A stretch of DNA of 64,000 bases, from positions 1-64,000 of the forward strand of contig CAWARA010000023.1 in assembly GCA_963784195.1 (NCBI GenBank), written 5' to 3'. Below the pieces are notes generated by a model, which worked only from the letters and a program-made list of their open reading frames with translations, was not told the DNA's origin and did not search any database. The stretch is from CAVQAH01 sp963784195. Lineage in GTDB: Bacteria > Acidobacteriota > Vicinamibacteria > Vicinamibacterales > 2-12-FULL-66-21. Positions 19,351-30,637 of this stretch are shown here, in pieces. Position numbers and translations under genes: made by a program. The stretch's first letter is position 1. Each line of letters starts with the position of its first letter.

Positions 19351-19433
19351 CAGCAGCGCGGGACTTCAGTCCCGCGTCAGGGACGGAGTCGGCGATGGCG
19401 TTAGTGACGCGGAGCTGAAGCTCCGCGCTGCTG
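19351..19433. repeat. Pair of hairpin repeats in inverted orientation
   Basis: Hairpin one is CGCGGGAC-TTCA-GTCCCGCG (19357-19376), hairpin two CGCGGAGC-TGAA-GCTCCGCG (19408-19427). The outer flanks CAGCAGCGCGG and CCGCGCTGCTG are also complementary, so the whole 83 bases fold back on themselves like a paired REP element. Confidence 0.75.
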
Positions 19434-19464
19434 GGAAACGAGGACGAGCGTCCGGCCCGCGCGC

Positions 19465-21060
19465 TCAGGCGTACGCTCCAGCAAGCCGTCGCATGCGCAC
19501 GCTGAAGACCTCGCCTCGATCGACGATCCGCCACGACTGTGGTACCTCGCTGCGGACGGCCTCGAAGTCGCTCAGGGGCAGCACGCAATGACGTGGACCC
19601 GGCTCCGACAGGAACCGGATCAGGTCCTCGCGATCGGTCAACTGCTCCACCTCGTGACGGGCGTAGAAGACGAGGCCCGGCGCGCCGTAGTTGCCCGCAA
19701 CCGCGAGCGGCTCCCCTGCCTCGGCAATCTGCTGCGCGCTGCGCGCGAGACCGGGGATCGGCTGGAACCTGCGTAGCTCTCGAGGTGAGATCACGATGAT
19801 CGTCCACGCGTAGCCGGCCACCAGGGCGGCAGTCAGCGCGGTGAGGACGCGTTGATCGCGCCGAAGCACGAGGTTGATGGCGATCGCCACGGCGCCGGCG
19901 ACGAGGATCCCGACGAGGACGAAGGACGGATCCGACACGGGCAGGTCGAACGCACGGCGCAGCAGCAGACCGAGCAGTGTTGCCCCGACAATCAGCAGCA
20001 CCGCGGCAAGTGCCGACGGCACACGCCACAACCACGTCGCGCTTACTGCCCCGCGCATCACCGCATCTGCGAACACCCCCACGAGCAACGCCGTCGCAGG
20101 ATACGCCGGAATGATGTAGTGCGGGAGCTTGTAGGACGACACGGAAAACAGCAGCAGGACGGTGAGAAACCAGACGATGGAGAGCTGGACTGCGCGGCGC
20201 GTTCCGTCCTCGAGCGTGGACCAGCGGGACAGGGCCCAGACAGTCGCCGTCACGAAAAAGAGCGACCACGGTGCCGCGTCGCCGAGCCAGACGCCCCAGA
20301 AGTACGAGAAGCCACGATCACGTCCCGGGAAATCGGGCGACATATAGCGCGCGACCACTTCGTACCCCAGCGCCACGTCCACGAACGCCCGGCCATGAAG
20401 CGCCACCATCACGACGAACCACGGCAGCGCGATGGCCGCCGCGACGATGGCACCTTCGATGATGCGCATGCGCTTCACGCCCGGCCACCCCTCTGTCCAG
20501 CGTGCGTAGATGATCCAGACGAGCGGACCGATGATGGCGACCGGCCCCTTCATCAGGGCCGCACACCCCGTCGCCGCCCATCCCGCAAGCACGAGTCCCC
20601 GCCGGCCGTCATTCACCCCATTTCCAACCCCATTTCCAACCCCATTTCCAACCCCATTTCCAACAATGAAGCACCAGATGGCCAGCGTGACGAGCGCCGT
20701 CACCGGCACATCGGTCAGTCCCTGACGCGCGTACAGCACGAACCTGAACGTCGTGGCCAACGCGATGGCCGCGATCACACCCGCGTTGGGGTTGACCAGC
20801 CGCGCGCCGATTCGATAGACGAGGAGCAGCGTGAGAAGACCGGCAAGCGCCGACGGGATTCTGAACGCCGTTTCTGTAGGGCCGAGGACTGCAACCGCAG
20901 GCGCCTGCAGCCAGTACATCAGCACCGGCTTCTCGAACCGGGGCCGCCCGTTGAACCACGGCGTCAGAAAATCACCGCGCTCGAACATCTGGCGCGTCGC
21001 TTCGGCGAAGCGAGGCTCGTCGGGCTCCCAGAGGGCGGTATTGCCCAGGCCGACGGCCAT
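19465..21060 (-). CDS. GT39-type membrane glycosyltransferase (ArnT-like)
   Basis: A 531-residue polytopic protein. The first loop carries the catalytic-type motif LWEPDEPRFAEATRQM and FEKPVLMYWLQAPAV, as in undecaprenyl-phosphate-dependent ArnT and related sugar transferases. About ten hydrophobic helices follow, then a soluble C-terminal part. It would move a lipid-linked sugar onto an acceptor in the periplasm. The ATG at 21060 leaves the first membrane helix short: an in-frame TAA is only about seven codons upstream and the heptanucleotide repeats begin beyond it, so the 5' end may be damaged. A GNGV repeat interrupts a loop. Confidence 0.82.
   Translation of the reverse strand: MAVGLGNTALWEPDEPRFAEATRQMFERGDFLTPWFNGRPRFEKPVLMYWLQAPAVAVLGPTETAFRIPSALAGLLTLLLVYRIGARLVNPNAGVIAAIALATTFRFVLYARQGLTDVPVTALVTLAIWCFIVGNGVGNGVGNGVGNGVNDGRRGLVLAGWAATGCAALMKGPVAIIGPLVWIIYARWTEGWPGVKRMRIIEGAIVAAAIALPWFVVMVALHGRAFVDVALGYEVVARYMSPDFPGRDRGFSYFWGVWLGDAAPWSLFFVTATVWALSRWSTLEDGTRRAVQLSIVWFLTVLLLFSVSSYKLPHYIIPAYPATALLVGVFADAVMRGAVSATWLWRVPSALAAVLLIVGATLLGLLLRRAFDLPVSDPSFVLVGILVAGAVAIAINLVLRRDQRVLTALTAALVAGYAWTIIVISPRELRRFQPIPGLARSAQQIAEAGEPLAVAGNYGAPGLVFYARHEVEQLTDREDLIRFLSEPGPRHCVLPLSDFEAVRSEVPQSWRIVDRGEVFSVRMRRLAGAYA
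20620..20664. repeat. 12-bp tandem repeat inside the GT39 gene
   Basis: About four copies of ATTTCCAACCCC. Because the unit is 12 bases it keeps the frame and encodes (GNGV)n on the minus strand, in an extramembrane loop. Copy number changes would lengthen or shorten the loop by four residues. Confidence 0.85.
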
Positions 21061-21436
21061 GGTGAGGAACCAGATGCATTAAGAGGATGGGCAATGGGCG
21101 ATGGGAATGGGCGATGGGCGATGGGCGATGGGCGATGGGCGATGGCGTTGGGCCATGAGAAACGGATCTGCGCATGAGTGAGTTGACCAATCTTTGCACT
21201 AGCCCTTGCCCATTGCCCATTGCGTTGCGCATCGCACCATTTCCCATCGCCCATCGCCCATCGCCCATCGCCCATCGCCCATCGCCCATCGCCCATGACT
21301 GTTCCCAAATTTCCTATTCCGTAAGGCTGGACCCGAAGTCCGTCAAAGGATTGACATTTAGTCTGAGGCCTTAGGGATAAACCCGCAAAATGAGCAGTTC
21401 ATCCCTGAAAACAGGCAATCTATCCTCAAGATCCGC
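21061..21436. repeat. Inverted heptanucleotide arrays
   Basis: The left array (21085-21147) is built of GGGCGAT units with interruptions. The right array (about 21205-21297) is built of the complement, ATCGCCC. The spacer of about 57 bases includes short partly matching sequence. The two arms can form a very long hairpin. No gene is supported in 21061-21436. Confidence 0.85.
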
Positions 21437-21466
21437 TTGACACCCATATTCGGCACAGCGTAGTTT
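21437..21466 (+). promoter_or_regulatory. Promoter of TonB-dependent receptor 1
   Basis: TTGACA (21437-21442), an 18-base spacer and TAGTTT (21461-21466). The same arrangement, with the same GCG before the -10 and a TTGCCA/TGGCCA-like sequence after it, precedes the second receptor, which supports it as functional. Confidence 0.65.
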
Positions 21467-21556
21467 TGGCCAGCCCATCCGGCCGGGTCGAACCCCGAGG
21501 TTTCGGAGTTGCCGGCGGATGTTTGTACGTCTTGCGGTATCAGGAGGAGGATTCGC

Positions 21557-24500
21557 ATGAGATGCAGGCTTGTCACACTCGTAGTGTGCTTTAGCCTGGC
21601 GTTGGCCGGATCGGTCTACGCCCAGGGTGCAGCCACTACATCGGCCCTGTCGGGGGTCGTCGTTGATTCCGCCGGCGGCGTGGTGCCCGGTGCGGAAGTC
21701 ACGATCAAGCACGTTGCCACGGGCGTCACGCAAGCGGCGACCAGTAACGCTGAAGGCGGGTATTCGTTCCCCAGCCTTCCCATCGGCACCTACACCGTCA
21801 CGGTCACCCTGCAAGGCTTCAAGACCTTCGTCGCCAACGACGTCGTGCTCACGTCCGGTTCGGGCGCGAGCGTTCGCGCCGTGCTCGAAGTCGGCGGTCT
21901 CGAAGAGCAGGTCCTCGTGTCGTCGAGGTCTGAGATCGTTCAGACCCAGTCGACCGTCATCTCCTCGACCATCAACGCCAATCAGATCATGAAGCTGCCG
22001 AACACGAGCCGCGCCGCGCTCGACTTCGTGACGATGCTGCCTGGCGTGACGACGGCTGGTGGAAACCGGCAGTCGCAGATCAACGGGCTGCCGCGTGGCG
22101 TGATCAACATCACGCTCGACGGCGTCAACGTGCAGGACAACACGCTGCGGAGCACGGACGGCTTCTTCGCCATCGTCAACCCTCGTCTCGATGCGGTTGA
22201 AGAAATCACGGTGACGACGGCGACGCAGGAAGCCGGCGCCGGCCAGGGCGCCGTGCAGATCAAGTTCGTGACGCGGTCAGGCGGCAACGACTTCACCGGC
22301 AGCGGCTATCACTACTATCGGAGCGACAAGCTCAACGCGAACACCTGGTTCAACAATCGCAACGATGTCGCCAAGGTTCCGCTCAAGCAGAACCAGGCCG
22401 GCGTGCGCGCGGGCGGCCCGATCGTGATCCCGGGGCTGTTCGACGGCCGCAACAAGGCGTTCTTCTTCTTCAACTACGAGGAATTCCGGCAGCCGGGCGC
22501 AACCACCCGCGACCGGAACATTCTCAGGACTACCGCCCAGCAGGGCCTCTTCACGTATATACCGACAGGCGGATCGCCGCAGCAGGTCAACCTCCTGGCG
22601 CTTGCCGCGGCGAACGGCCAGACATCGACGACCGATCCGACGATTATCGGCCATCCTTCGAGACATCAGGACCGCTGTCGCGGGAGGCTCGATTCAACCT
22701 CTCGACGACAACCTCGAGCGCTTCTCGTTCAACGTGGCGACGGAGTCAATCAGCCGCTATCCGACGACCCGCATCGACTACAACATCACCGACAAGCACC
22801 GCTTCAGCAACGCGTTCAACTACCAGTACTTCACGGATTTCCCCGATACGCTGAACAACATGGACGCGGCGTTCCCGGGCTTCCCGGTCGAAGCCGGGCA
22901 GAAGTCGGAACGCTACAGCATCAGCAACTCGCTGCGCTCCACGCTCAGCACCAATCTCGTCAACGAAGTGCTGGTGGCGTGGAGCGGCGCGCCGGTCACG
23001 TTCTTCGGAGAGCTGAGCCCCGACCAACTGGAGCGGGACGTCGGTTGCCGATCAGCGCGGGTTCCGGATTCCGTTCCCCACTACGGCTGGAATGAATCCC
23101 GCCAGTGCCAATCCGTCGGGCAACTTCAATCCTCAGTCGAGGAATGCTTCAACGCTGCTGATTGAAAACACCTCAATTGGCTTAGGGGCAAACACAGCTT
23201 CAGCATGGGCGGGTCGTGGACGCAATACGACCTGTGGATGAAGAACCAGCAGATGGTGCCGAACCTGTCGCTGTCGGTCGGGAACGGCGATCCGGCGCTG
23301 GGCGATGTTCGGCGCCGACGAATTTCCCGGGCGCTTCGCAAGAGCAGCTGAGCCGCTGCGCAGAGCGCTCTACGCGATCCTGACCGGCCGCGTGACAAGA
23401 TCGCCGCGAATGCGGCCTTGGGTGAAGACAGTGGTGAGTACGAATACCTTGGCAACTCTATCCAGCGCTCGCGCATGCGGGAAGCAGGGTTCTTCGTCCA
23501 GGACTCGTGGCGCATCCGGCCGGACCTGACGGTCAATGCGGGCCTGCGCTACGAACTGCAGTTCCCGTTCACGCCGCGGAACAACAGCTATTCGACCGCC
23601 ACCGTCGAGAGCTTCTGCGGCCGGTCGGGGACGAACCCGGATACGTTCTGCAACCTGTTCCAGGCGGGCAACCAACCGGGCGCGCCCACGACGTTCATCA
23701 ACTTCGGCGAGGGCACGCCGGCCTACAACACCGACTACAACAACTGGGCGCCGAGCGCCGGCGTGGCCTGGACGCTCAAAGGATCGGCTGGACTAACGGG
23801 CCTCATTTTCGGCCGCAACGAAGGCGACTCGGTCCTCCGCGGCGGGTTCACGAAAGCGTTCAGCCGTGAAGGCATGGCCCGCTTCTCAGACCGGTTTGGT
23901 GCCAACCCAGGCGTGACGATTCAGGCTACGCGAAGCCTGGGCCTCGGCAACATCGGTGCGTTACCGTTACTGTTCCGTGACGGGAACCTGGCGCCTCCGC
24001 CGTTCTCTTCGACACCCCAATACCCGCTCACCGACGTGGTGACTGAGGACGTCAACCTATGGATCCGAACCTCCAGGTTCCCTACGCGGACTCCTGGACC
24101 GTCGGTCTGCAGCGGACAGTTGGCCGCAACATGGCGTTCGAGGTTCGCTACGTCGGTACGAGGTCGCGCGACCTGTGGGAGACGTTGAACTACAACGAGA
24201 TCAACATCTTCGACAACGGGTTCATCAACGAGTTCAGGGCTGCTCAGGCGAACCTGCAGGCCAATGTGGCCGCGGGTCGGGCGGCTCAGGGATTCGCCTA
24301 CCGCGGGCCAGACACCGGGACGGTGCCGCTGCCGACCATGTTTGCGTATTTCCAGGGCGCCGGGGATCCCAACAACGCCGCGGCGTATACCTCGGCAAAC
24401 TTCAGGACGCAATAACACGTTCCTGACGCCGCTCGCGAGATTCAATCCGAATCCCTTCGAGTTCGCGCAAAACCTGTTCGCGGACGCCGCACAACGCAAC

Positions 24501-25439
24501 AATGCCGGCGGCATCCGGTCGGGCTTCCGGCGAACTTCTTCGTCGCGAACCCGGACCTCTCGGGTCACTGTGAACAATCCCGGTGGCGGCGCGACCTGGC
24601 GACCAACGTCGGCAAGTCCGACTACCACGCGCTCCAGCTCGAGTTGCGCCGTCGGCTCTCGCAGGGTCTTCAGTTCAGCGCGAACTACGCGTTGGGCAAC
24701 CAGCAGGTCCACTCCTGGCAGACCTTCCGCCGCGACGTCTTCATGATTCGCGACGCAGGCGATCCGGGAGATATCACCCACGTCTTCAAGATCGGCGGGC
24801 TCTACGATTTGCCGTTCGGCCAGGGCCGCCGGTTCGGCGGCAACGTCAACGGCTTCGTGAATCGCCTGATCGGCGACTGGTCGCTCAGCATGGTCTCGCG
24901 CATCCAGAGCGGACGCCTCATCGATTTCGGCAACGTCCGCATGGTGGGCATGACGGCAGACGATCTGCAGGGTATGTTCAAGCTGCGGTTCGACGATGCC
25001 GGCAAGAAGGTGTGGATGCTGCCGCAGGACGTCATCGACAACACCATCCGCGCGTTCAGCGTCAGCGCGACCTCTGCGTCCGGATACGGTGCCGGTGGAC
25101 CTCCGACGGGCCGGTACTTGGCGCCCGCCAACGGCCCGGATTGCATCGAGATCGATAACGGCGCCGATTACGGCGACTGCGGTACGCGCTCGCTGGTCGT
25201 CACCGGTCCGATGTTCCAGATGCACGACTTCAGCGTGGCGAAGCGGGTTACCGTCGTGGGACGGACGAACCTCGAGTTCCGTTTCGAGATGCTGAACGCT
25301 GTTCAACAACGTGAACTTCGTTCCAGTGAGCGGCATCGTCAACAACGTCGGCGCTACCCTCAACAACTACGAGGTCACTGGACTCACCGGCGCGAACACC
25401 GCGCGCGTGATTCAGCTCGTTACACGGTTCAACTGGTAA
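21557..25439 (+). CDS. TonB-dependent receptor 1, Oar-like, with carboxypeptidase-regulatory-like N-terminus (several frameshifts)
   Basis: An outer-membrane receptor of about 1290 residues. It begins with a signal peptide (RLVTLVVCFSLALAGSVYAQG), then an Ig-like carboxypeptidase-regulatory domain (SGVVVDSAGGVVPGAEVTI ... LPIGTYTVTVTLQGF), a plug domain (LPRGVINITLDGVNVQDN) and a long beta-barrel, ending in an aromatic residue (VTRFNW). Frame breaks occur near 22650, between 23030 and 23420, near 24050, near 24410-24600 and near 25300; each can be repaired by aligning to the second copy. AGGAGGAGG lies 6 bases before the ATG. It likely imports oligosaccharides or other large substrates with TonB. 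It is a tandem paralogue of the next gene. Confidence 0.88.
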
Positions 25440-25663
25440 GGGCACGCCGTCGAGCCGGCCGGGTCGCACAGCCCGGCCGGCTTTCTCTGCCGGTTCTCGC
25501 CGGCACGCAGGTGCTCCTCCCACCTGCCGCCGGCGAGGCTGGCAATTCTGATCACGGCTGCCACCAGCCATCCCTCCCATCCCGAGACTGCCCCAGCTCT
25601 GGGACGAAACCGCTTTTCAGGCAATTCGTCACAATAAACCTACCGTCGACCATCAAGTTCTGC
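25440..25663. other. Spacer between the two receptors
   Basis: This 224-base stretch, up to the second promoter, holds the terminator of receptor 1 and no gene. It shares little sequence with the region upstream of receptor 1 until the promoter, so the duplication boundary probably lies near the promoter. Confidence 0.6.
25453..25488 (+). terminator. Terminator of TonB-dependent receptor 1
   Basis: A perfect 11-bp stem, AGCCGGCCGGG and CCCGGCCGGCT, with an 8-base loop, followed by TTCTCT. It begins 13 bases after the stop codon. Confidence 0.8.
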
Positions 25664-25693
25664 TTGACAGTCACCAGGCAGCAGGCGTAGCTT
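25664..25693 (+). promoter_or_regulatory. Promoter of TonB-dependent receptor 2
   Basis: TTGACA (25664-25669), an 18-base spacer and TAGCTT (25688-25693), matching the promoter upstream of receptor 1 in spacing and flanks. Confidence 0.65.
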
Positions 25694-25787
25694 CTGCCAC
25701 AGTCCCAGGTCGAGTTTCGAACCTCAGGGTTGTCGGGGGAACGCCGGTCGTGTGTTCGAATTTGCGGTATCAGGAGGAGGATGCGCA

Positions 25788-28700
25788 ATGAGATGCAGGC
25801 TTGTCACACTGGTCGTGTGCCTCAGCCTGGCGTTGGCCGCTTCGGCCTTCGCCCAGGGAGCTGCCACGACATCGACCATTTCCGGCGATCGTCGTTGACT
25901 CCGCCGGCGGCGTCGTTCCCGGCGCGGAAGTCACCATCAAACACAACGCAACCGGCGTCACGCAATCCGCGGTCAGCAACGCGGAAGGCGCCTATCTGTT
26001 CCCGAGCCTGCCCATCGGCACCTACACGGTGACGGTCGCGCTCCAGGGCTTCAAGACATTCGTCGCCAACGACGTCGTCCTCACTGCCGGTTCGCCGGCC
26101 AGCGTTCGGGCGGTGCTCGAAGTCGGCGGCGTCGAAGAGCAGGTGCTGGTGTCGTCCAGGTCCGAAATCGTCCAGACCCAGTCCACCGTCATCTCCTCGA
26201 CGATCAACGCGAACCAGATCATGAAGCTCCCGAACACCAGTCGCGCGGCGCTCGACTTCGTGACGAGTCTGCCGGGCGTCACTTCGCCTGGTGGAAACCG
26301 TCAGTCGCAGATCAACGGGTTGCCGCGTGGCGTGATCAACATCACGTTGGATGGTGTGAACGTTCAGGACAATACGCTCAGGAGCACTGACGGCTTCTTC
26401 GCCATCGTGAACCCGCGGCTCGACGCGGTCGAAGAAATCACGGTCACGACGGCGACGCAGGAAGCCAGCGCCGGTCAGGGCGCCGTGCAGATCAAGTTCG
26501 TGACGCGGTCGGGCGGCAATCACGTTCACCGGTAGCGGCTACTACTACTACCGGAGCGACAAGCTCAACGCGAACACCTGGTTCAACAACCGCGCCGAGA
26601 TCGCCAAGACCAGACTCAGGCAGAAGCAGATGGGCGTGCGCGCCGGCGGCCCAATCCTGATTCCAGGGCTGTTCGACGGGCGGAACAAGGCGTTCTTCTT
26701 TGTCAACTACGAAGAAGTCCCCAGCCCGGGCGGCGTGTCGCGCGACCGTAACATTCTCAACCCGCTCGCGCAGCAGGGCATCTTCACCTATATCCCGACC
26801 GGAGGGGCGGCGCAGCAGGTCAACCTGCTGGCGCTCGCCGCAGCCAACGGCCTGACGTCGACGGCAGATCCACTCGTTGCCAACCTCCTGCGGGACATTC
26901 GCAGCTCGACGTCGGGTGGCTCGGTCCAGGCAATTGATGCGAACCTCGATCGCCTCCGGTACAACAGCAATTTCGATTCAGTTGTACGCTACCCAACGAC
27001 ACGCATCGACTACAACATCACCGAGAAGCACCGCTTCAGCAACGCGTTCAACTACCAGCGCTTCAATACCAACCCCGACACGCTGAACAACCGCGATGCA
27101 CAGTTTCCAGGATTTCCAGCCGCGGCGAGCCAGGTCTCGGAGCGCTATGCGCTCAGCAATTCGCTTCGCTCGACGCTAAGCTCGAACATCGTCAACGAAG
27201 TGTTGGTCGCGTGGAGTGGAGCGCCGGTCACGTTCTTCAGAGAGTTTACCGCCGACATGTGGGGCGGGACCTCCGTCGCCGATCAGGGCGGCTATCGGAT
27301 CCTCTTCCCCACCACGGCTGGGCATGAATCCGGACAACGCGTCCGGCGCGGCCACCCCGTCGTCGCGAAACGCTTCAACCATGCTGATCGAGAACACGTT
27401 TATCGTGGCTCCGCGGTAAGCACAGCTTGACCATGGGCGGATCGTGGACGCAATACGATTTGTGGCTGAAGAATCAGCAGCTGGTGCCAGACCTGTCCCT
27501 GGGATCGACGGCGGCGGCGCTGCCCAACCTGGTTACCGGAGATCCGGCACTGGCCATGTTCAGCGCGGCGAACTTTCCGGGTGCTTCGGCCGATCATCTG
27601 AACCAGGCACAGGCGCTCTACGCGATTATCACCGGGCGCGTGACGCAGCTCTCGCAGCAACGCGGGATTGGACGAGGATACGCAGGAATATGCGTTCCTT
27701 GGCCTGCGGACGCAGCGCGCGCGCATGCGCGAGGCGGGGTTCTTCTTTCAAGACTCGTGGCGCATCCGGCCAGATCTCACGATCAATGCCGGCCTCCGCT
27801 ACGAGCTGCAGTTCCCGTTCACGCCGCGCAACAACAGCTATTCGACCGCTACTGCCGAGAGCTTCTGCGGTCGGTCGGGGACGAACCCCGATACGTTCTG
27901 CAACCTGTTCCAGGCGGGCAATCAGCCTGGTGCGCCCACGACGTTTATCAACTTCGGCGAGGGCACGCCGGCCTACAACACCGACTACAACAACTGGGCC
28001 CCGAGCGTCGGCGTGGCGTGGACGCTCAAGGGCGGTGCCGGGCTCATGGGCACCATGTTCGGCCGGAACGAGGGTGACTCGGTGCTTCGTGCCGGGTTAC
28101 ACGAGGGCGTTCAGCCGCGAGGGGATGGCCAACTTCTCCGACCAGTATCGGCGCCAATCCCGGCGTAACACTCGACACCTCGCGGAACCAGGCCCTCGGG
28201 AATCTCGGTGGCACTCCCTTGTTGTTCCGTAACGGGAACCTGGGGCCTCCGGCCTTCCCGCCGGCGCCCGTGTATCCCATGACCGATCTTGTGACCGCAG
28301 GACGTCAACTTGATGGATCCGAACCTTCAGGTTCCGTACGCGGACTCCTGGACCCTCGGTCTGCAGCGCGCGATCGGCCGCAACATGGCGGTTGAAATCC
28401 GCTACGTCGGGACGAGAGGGCGCGAGCTGTGGGACACGTTGAACTACAACGAGATCAACATCTTCGACAACGGGTTCATTCAGGAGTTCCGCGCGGCGCA
28501 GGCCAACCTGCGCGCCAACGTCGCGGCAGGCCAGGCAACTCAGGGGTTCGCTTACCGCGGGCCCGACACGGGAACGGTGCCGCTGCCGATCATGTTCGCC
28601 TACTTCCAGGGGGCGGGCGATCCGACCAACGCCGCGGCGTACACGTCGACGAATTTCAGGACCAACAACAACTTCCTGACGCCGCTCGCGACGTTCAACC

Positions 28701-29703
28701 CGAACCCGTTCACGTTCGCGCAGAACCTCTACAACAATGCCCAGCAGCGCACCAACGCGGCGAACTCCGGCCGGATTCCCGCGAACTTCTTCCTGACGAA
28801 CCCCGATCTGATCGGGGGCGCGGACCTGACGACCAACACCTCCACGTCCGACTACCATGCGCTGCAACTCGAGCTCCGCCGCCGGCTGGCGAACGGTCTC
28901 CAATTCAACGCAAACTACGCCTTCGGCAACCAGCAGGTCTCACTCGTGGCAGACATTCCGGCGTGACATCTTCATGATTCGCGACGCCGGCGACCCGGGA
29001 GATATCACCCACGTCTTCAAGCTGTCCGGGCTCTACGATCTGCCCTTCGGCCAGGGCCGGCGGTTTGGCGGCAACGTGAATGGCTTCGTCAATCGCTTCA
29101 TCGGCGATTGGTCGCTGAGCATGGTGGCTCGAATCCAGAGCGGCCGTCTGGTCGACCTTGGGCAACGTCCGGCTCGTGGGCATGACCGCCGACGATGTGC
29201 AGGGCTTCTTCAAGATGCGGTTCGACGACGCGGGAAAGAAGATCTGGATGTTTCCGCAGGACGTCATCGACAACACGATCCGGGCGTTCAACGTCAGCGC
29301 GACGCACCCGACCGGCTACGCCGGCGGTAACCTGCCGACCGGCCGTTACTTCGCGCCGGCCAACGGTCCGGATTGCATCGAGATCGACGCGCCTATCGCC
29401 GGAAACGCCAGCGGTGACTTCGGCGACTGCGGCGTGCGGTCGCTCGTCGTCACCGGTCCGACGTTCCAGAACTACGACGTCAGCATCGCGAAACGGGTCC
29501 CGGTCGTCGGGCGGACCAACGTCGAATTCCGCTTCGAGATGTTGAATGCGTTCAACAACGTGAACTTCATCCCGTCGGGCCAGGTCGGGTCGACCAATCC
29601 GAACAAGGGCCTCGGATCAACGCTCAACAACTACGAGGTGACCCAGCTGACAGGGAACAACCAGGCGCGCGTCATTCAGTTCGTCACGCGGTTCAACTGG
29701 TAG
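25788..29703 (+). CDS. TonB-dependent receptor 2, Oar-like (several frameshifts)
   Basis: A close paralogue of receptor 1, with the same signal peptide start (MRCRLVTLVVCLSLALAASAFAQG in the first frame), Ig-like N-terminus, plug and barrel, ending VTRFNW. Frame breaks are visible near 25892 (an extra G, straight after the signal peptide), 26520, 27290-27420, 27670, 28100-28310, 28940 and 29160. Long stretches, such as IMKLPNTSRAALDFVT, are identical in both copies and the 5' sequence from the ribosome binding site (CAGGAGGAGG) onward is nearly the same. Differences gather in the barrel, which would vary loops and so ligand choice. Confidence 0.88.
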
Positions 29704-29718
29704 CTGGCACTACGTGGG

Positions 29719-29750
29719 GACCGGCCAGGGGCTCCTGGCCGGTCTCTCGA
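29719..29750 (+). terminator. Terminator of TonB-dependent receptor 2
   Basis: A perfect 11-bp stem GACCGGCCAGG / CCTGGCCGGTC with a GGCT loop, 15 bases after the stop, followed by the T-poor TCTCGAT. Confidence 0.7.
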
Positions 29751-29824
29751 TAGCCGGTTCTCCGCCGCGCAGCCGATGACTCCTCCCATCTACTGCGAGC
29801 GGGAACCGGCGATTTCTTTTCTGC

Positions 29825-30637
29825 CTACCTCAACGAAGATTCCGTATCGACTGACCGCTGCACGATGCGCTGTCGAGCAGCATCCAGCGCTCGCGCGGGA
29901 ATCGCGACGAGCGAACGATGCCCAGCCGGCTCAGGCGAAACGTCGAACGCCGTCTTCAGGCACCCGAGGCCGTACATGACGCAGTGGACGAAGTCGATCG
30001 AGGACGCATCCGGCGCATAGCGCGTCGGACACGAGACTTCCCCGATCCGGTAGCCGAGCCACGCGGTCTCCGCGAGCACTTCGTTGTCGAACACGAAATC
30101 ATCCGAGTTCAGGTCGAGCGGCAACTGCTCGAGAAGATCGCGCGAGTACGCTCGATAACCTGTGTGGAACTCCGAGACCTTGGTTCCGAGCAGCAGGTTT
30201 CCGACCAACGTCAGCCCGCGGTTCGCGACGTAGCGCCACACCGGCATGCCGCCTTCGAGAGCCTGTCCGCCGAGGATGCGCGACCCGAGCACGCACGCGT
30301 AGAGGCCGCTCGCCACGAGATCGACCATCGCCGGCAGCAGCTTCGGCGTGTACTGGTAGTCCGGATGGATCATCACGACAATGTCGGCGCCGTGGTCGAG
30401 CGCGAGCCGATAACACGTCTTCTGGTTCGCTCCGTAGCCGCGGTTGCTCGGATGCGATCGCGCCACGACCTTCGGCAGCTGCCGCGCCAACGCCAGCGTC
30501 CTGTCCTGACTCGCATCGTCCACCACGATGACCAGATCGACGAAATCGAAGGCCACCACTTCGCGCCACGTCCGCTCGAGCGTGCGCTCCGCGTTGTACG
30601 CCGGCATCACGACGACGACCTTCTTGCCTGCGATCAT
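29825..30637 (-). CDS. GT2 family glycosyltransferase (polyprenyl-phosphate sugar transferase type)
   Basis: A 270-residue GT-A glycosyltransferase: VVVVMPAYNAERTLERT, VIVVDDASQDRT, and the DxD-like MIHPDYQYTP, then GSRILGG. It resembles dolichyl-phosphate mannose or glucose synthases but has no C-terminal membrane helices. The ATG at 30637 overlaps the stop of the TPR gene (ATGA at 30634-30637), which sets the start; the 47 codons upstream only repeat the TPR gene out of frame. It could supply the lipid-linked sugar for the membrane transferases nearby. Confidence 0.88.
   Translation of the reverse strand: MIAGKKVVVVMPAYNAERTLERTWREVVAFDFVDLVIVVDDASQDRTLALARQLPKVVARSHPSNRGYGANQKTCYRLALDHGADIVVMIHPDYQYTPKLLPAMVDLVASGLYACVLGSRILGGQALEGGMPVWRYVANRGLTLVGNLLLGTKVSEFHTGYRAYSRDLLEQLPLDLNSDDFVFDNEVLAETAWLGYRIGEVSCPTRYAPDASSIDFVHCVMYGLGCLKTAFDVSPEPAGHRSLVAIPARALDAARQRIVQRSVDTESSLR

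Noticed and set aside
21061..21297. Possible CRISPR array
   Set aside because: The units are 7-base tandem repeats without unique spacers, and no cas genes lie nearby.
23921..25366. Minus-strand frame of about 480 codons over receptor 1
   Set aside because: Antisense to the TonB receptor barrel; the same shadow appears over receptor 2 (28097-28903), as expected from two similar genes.
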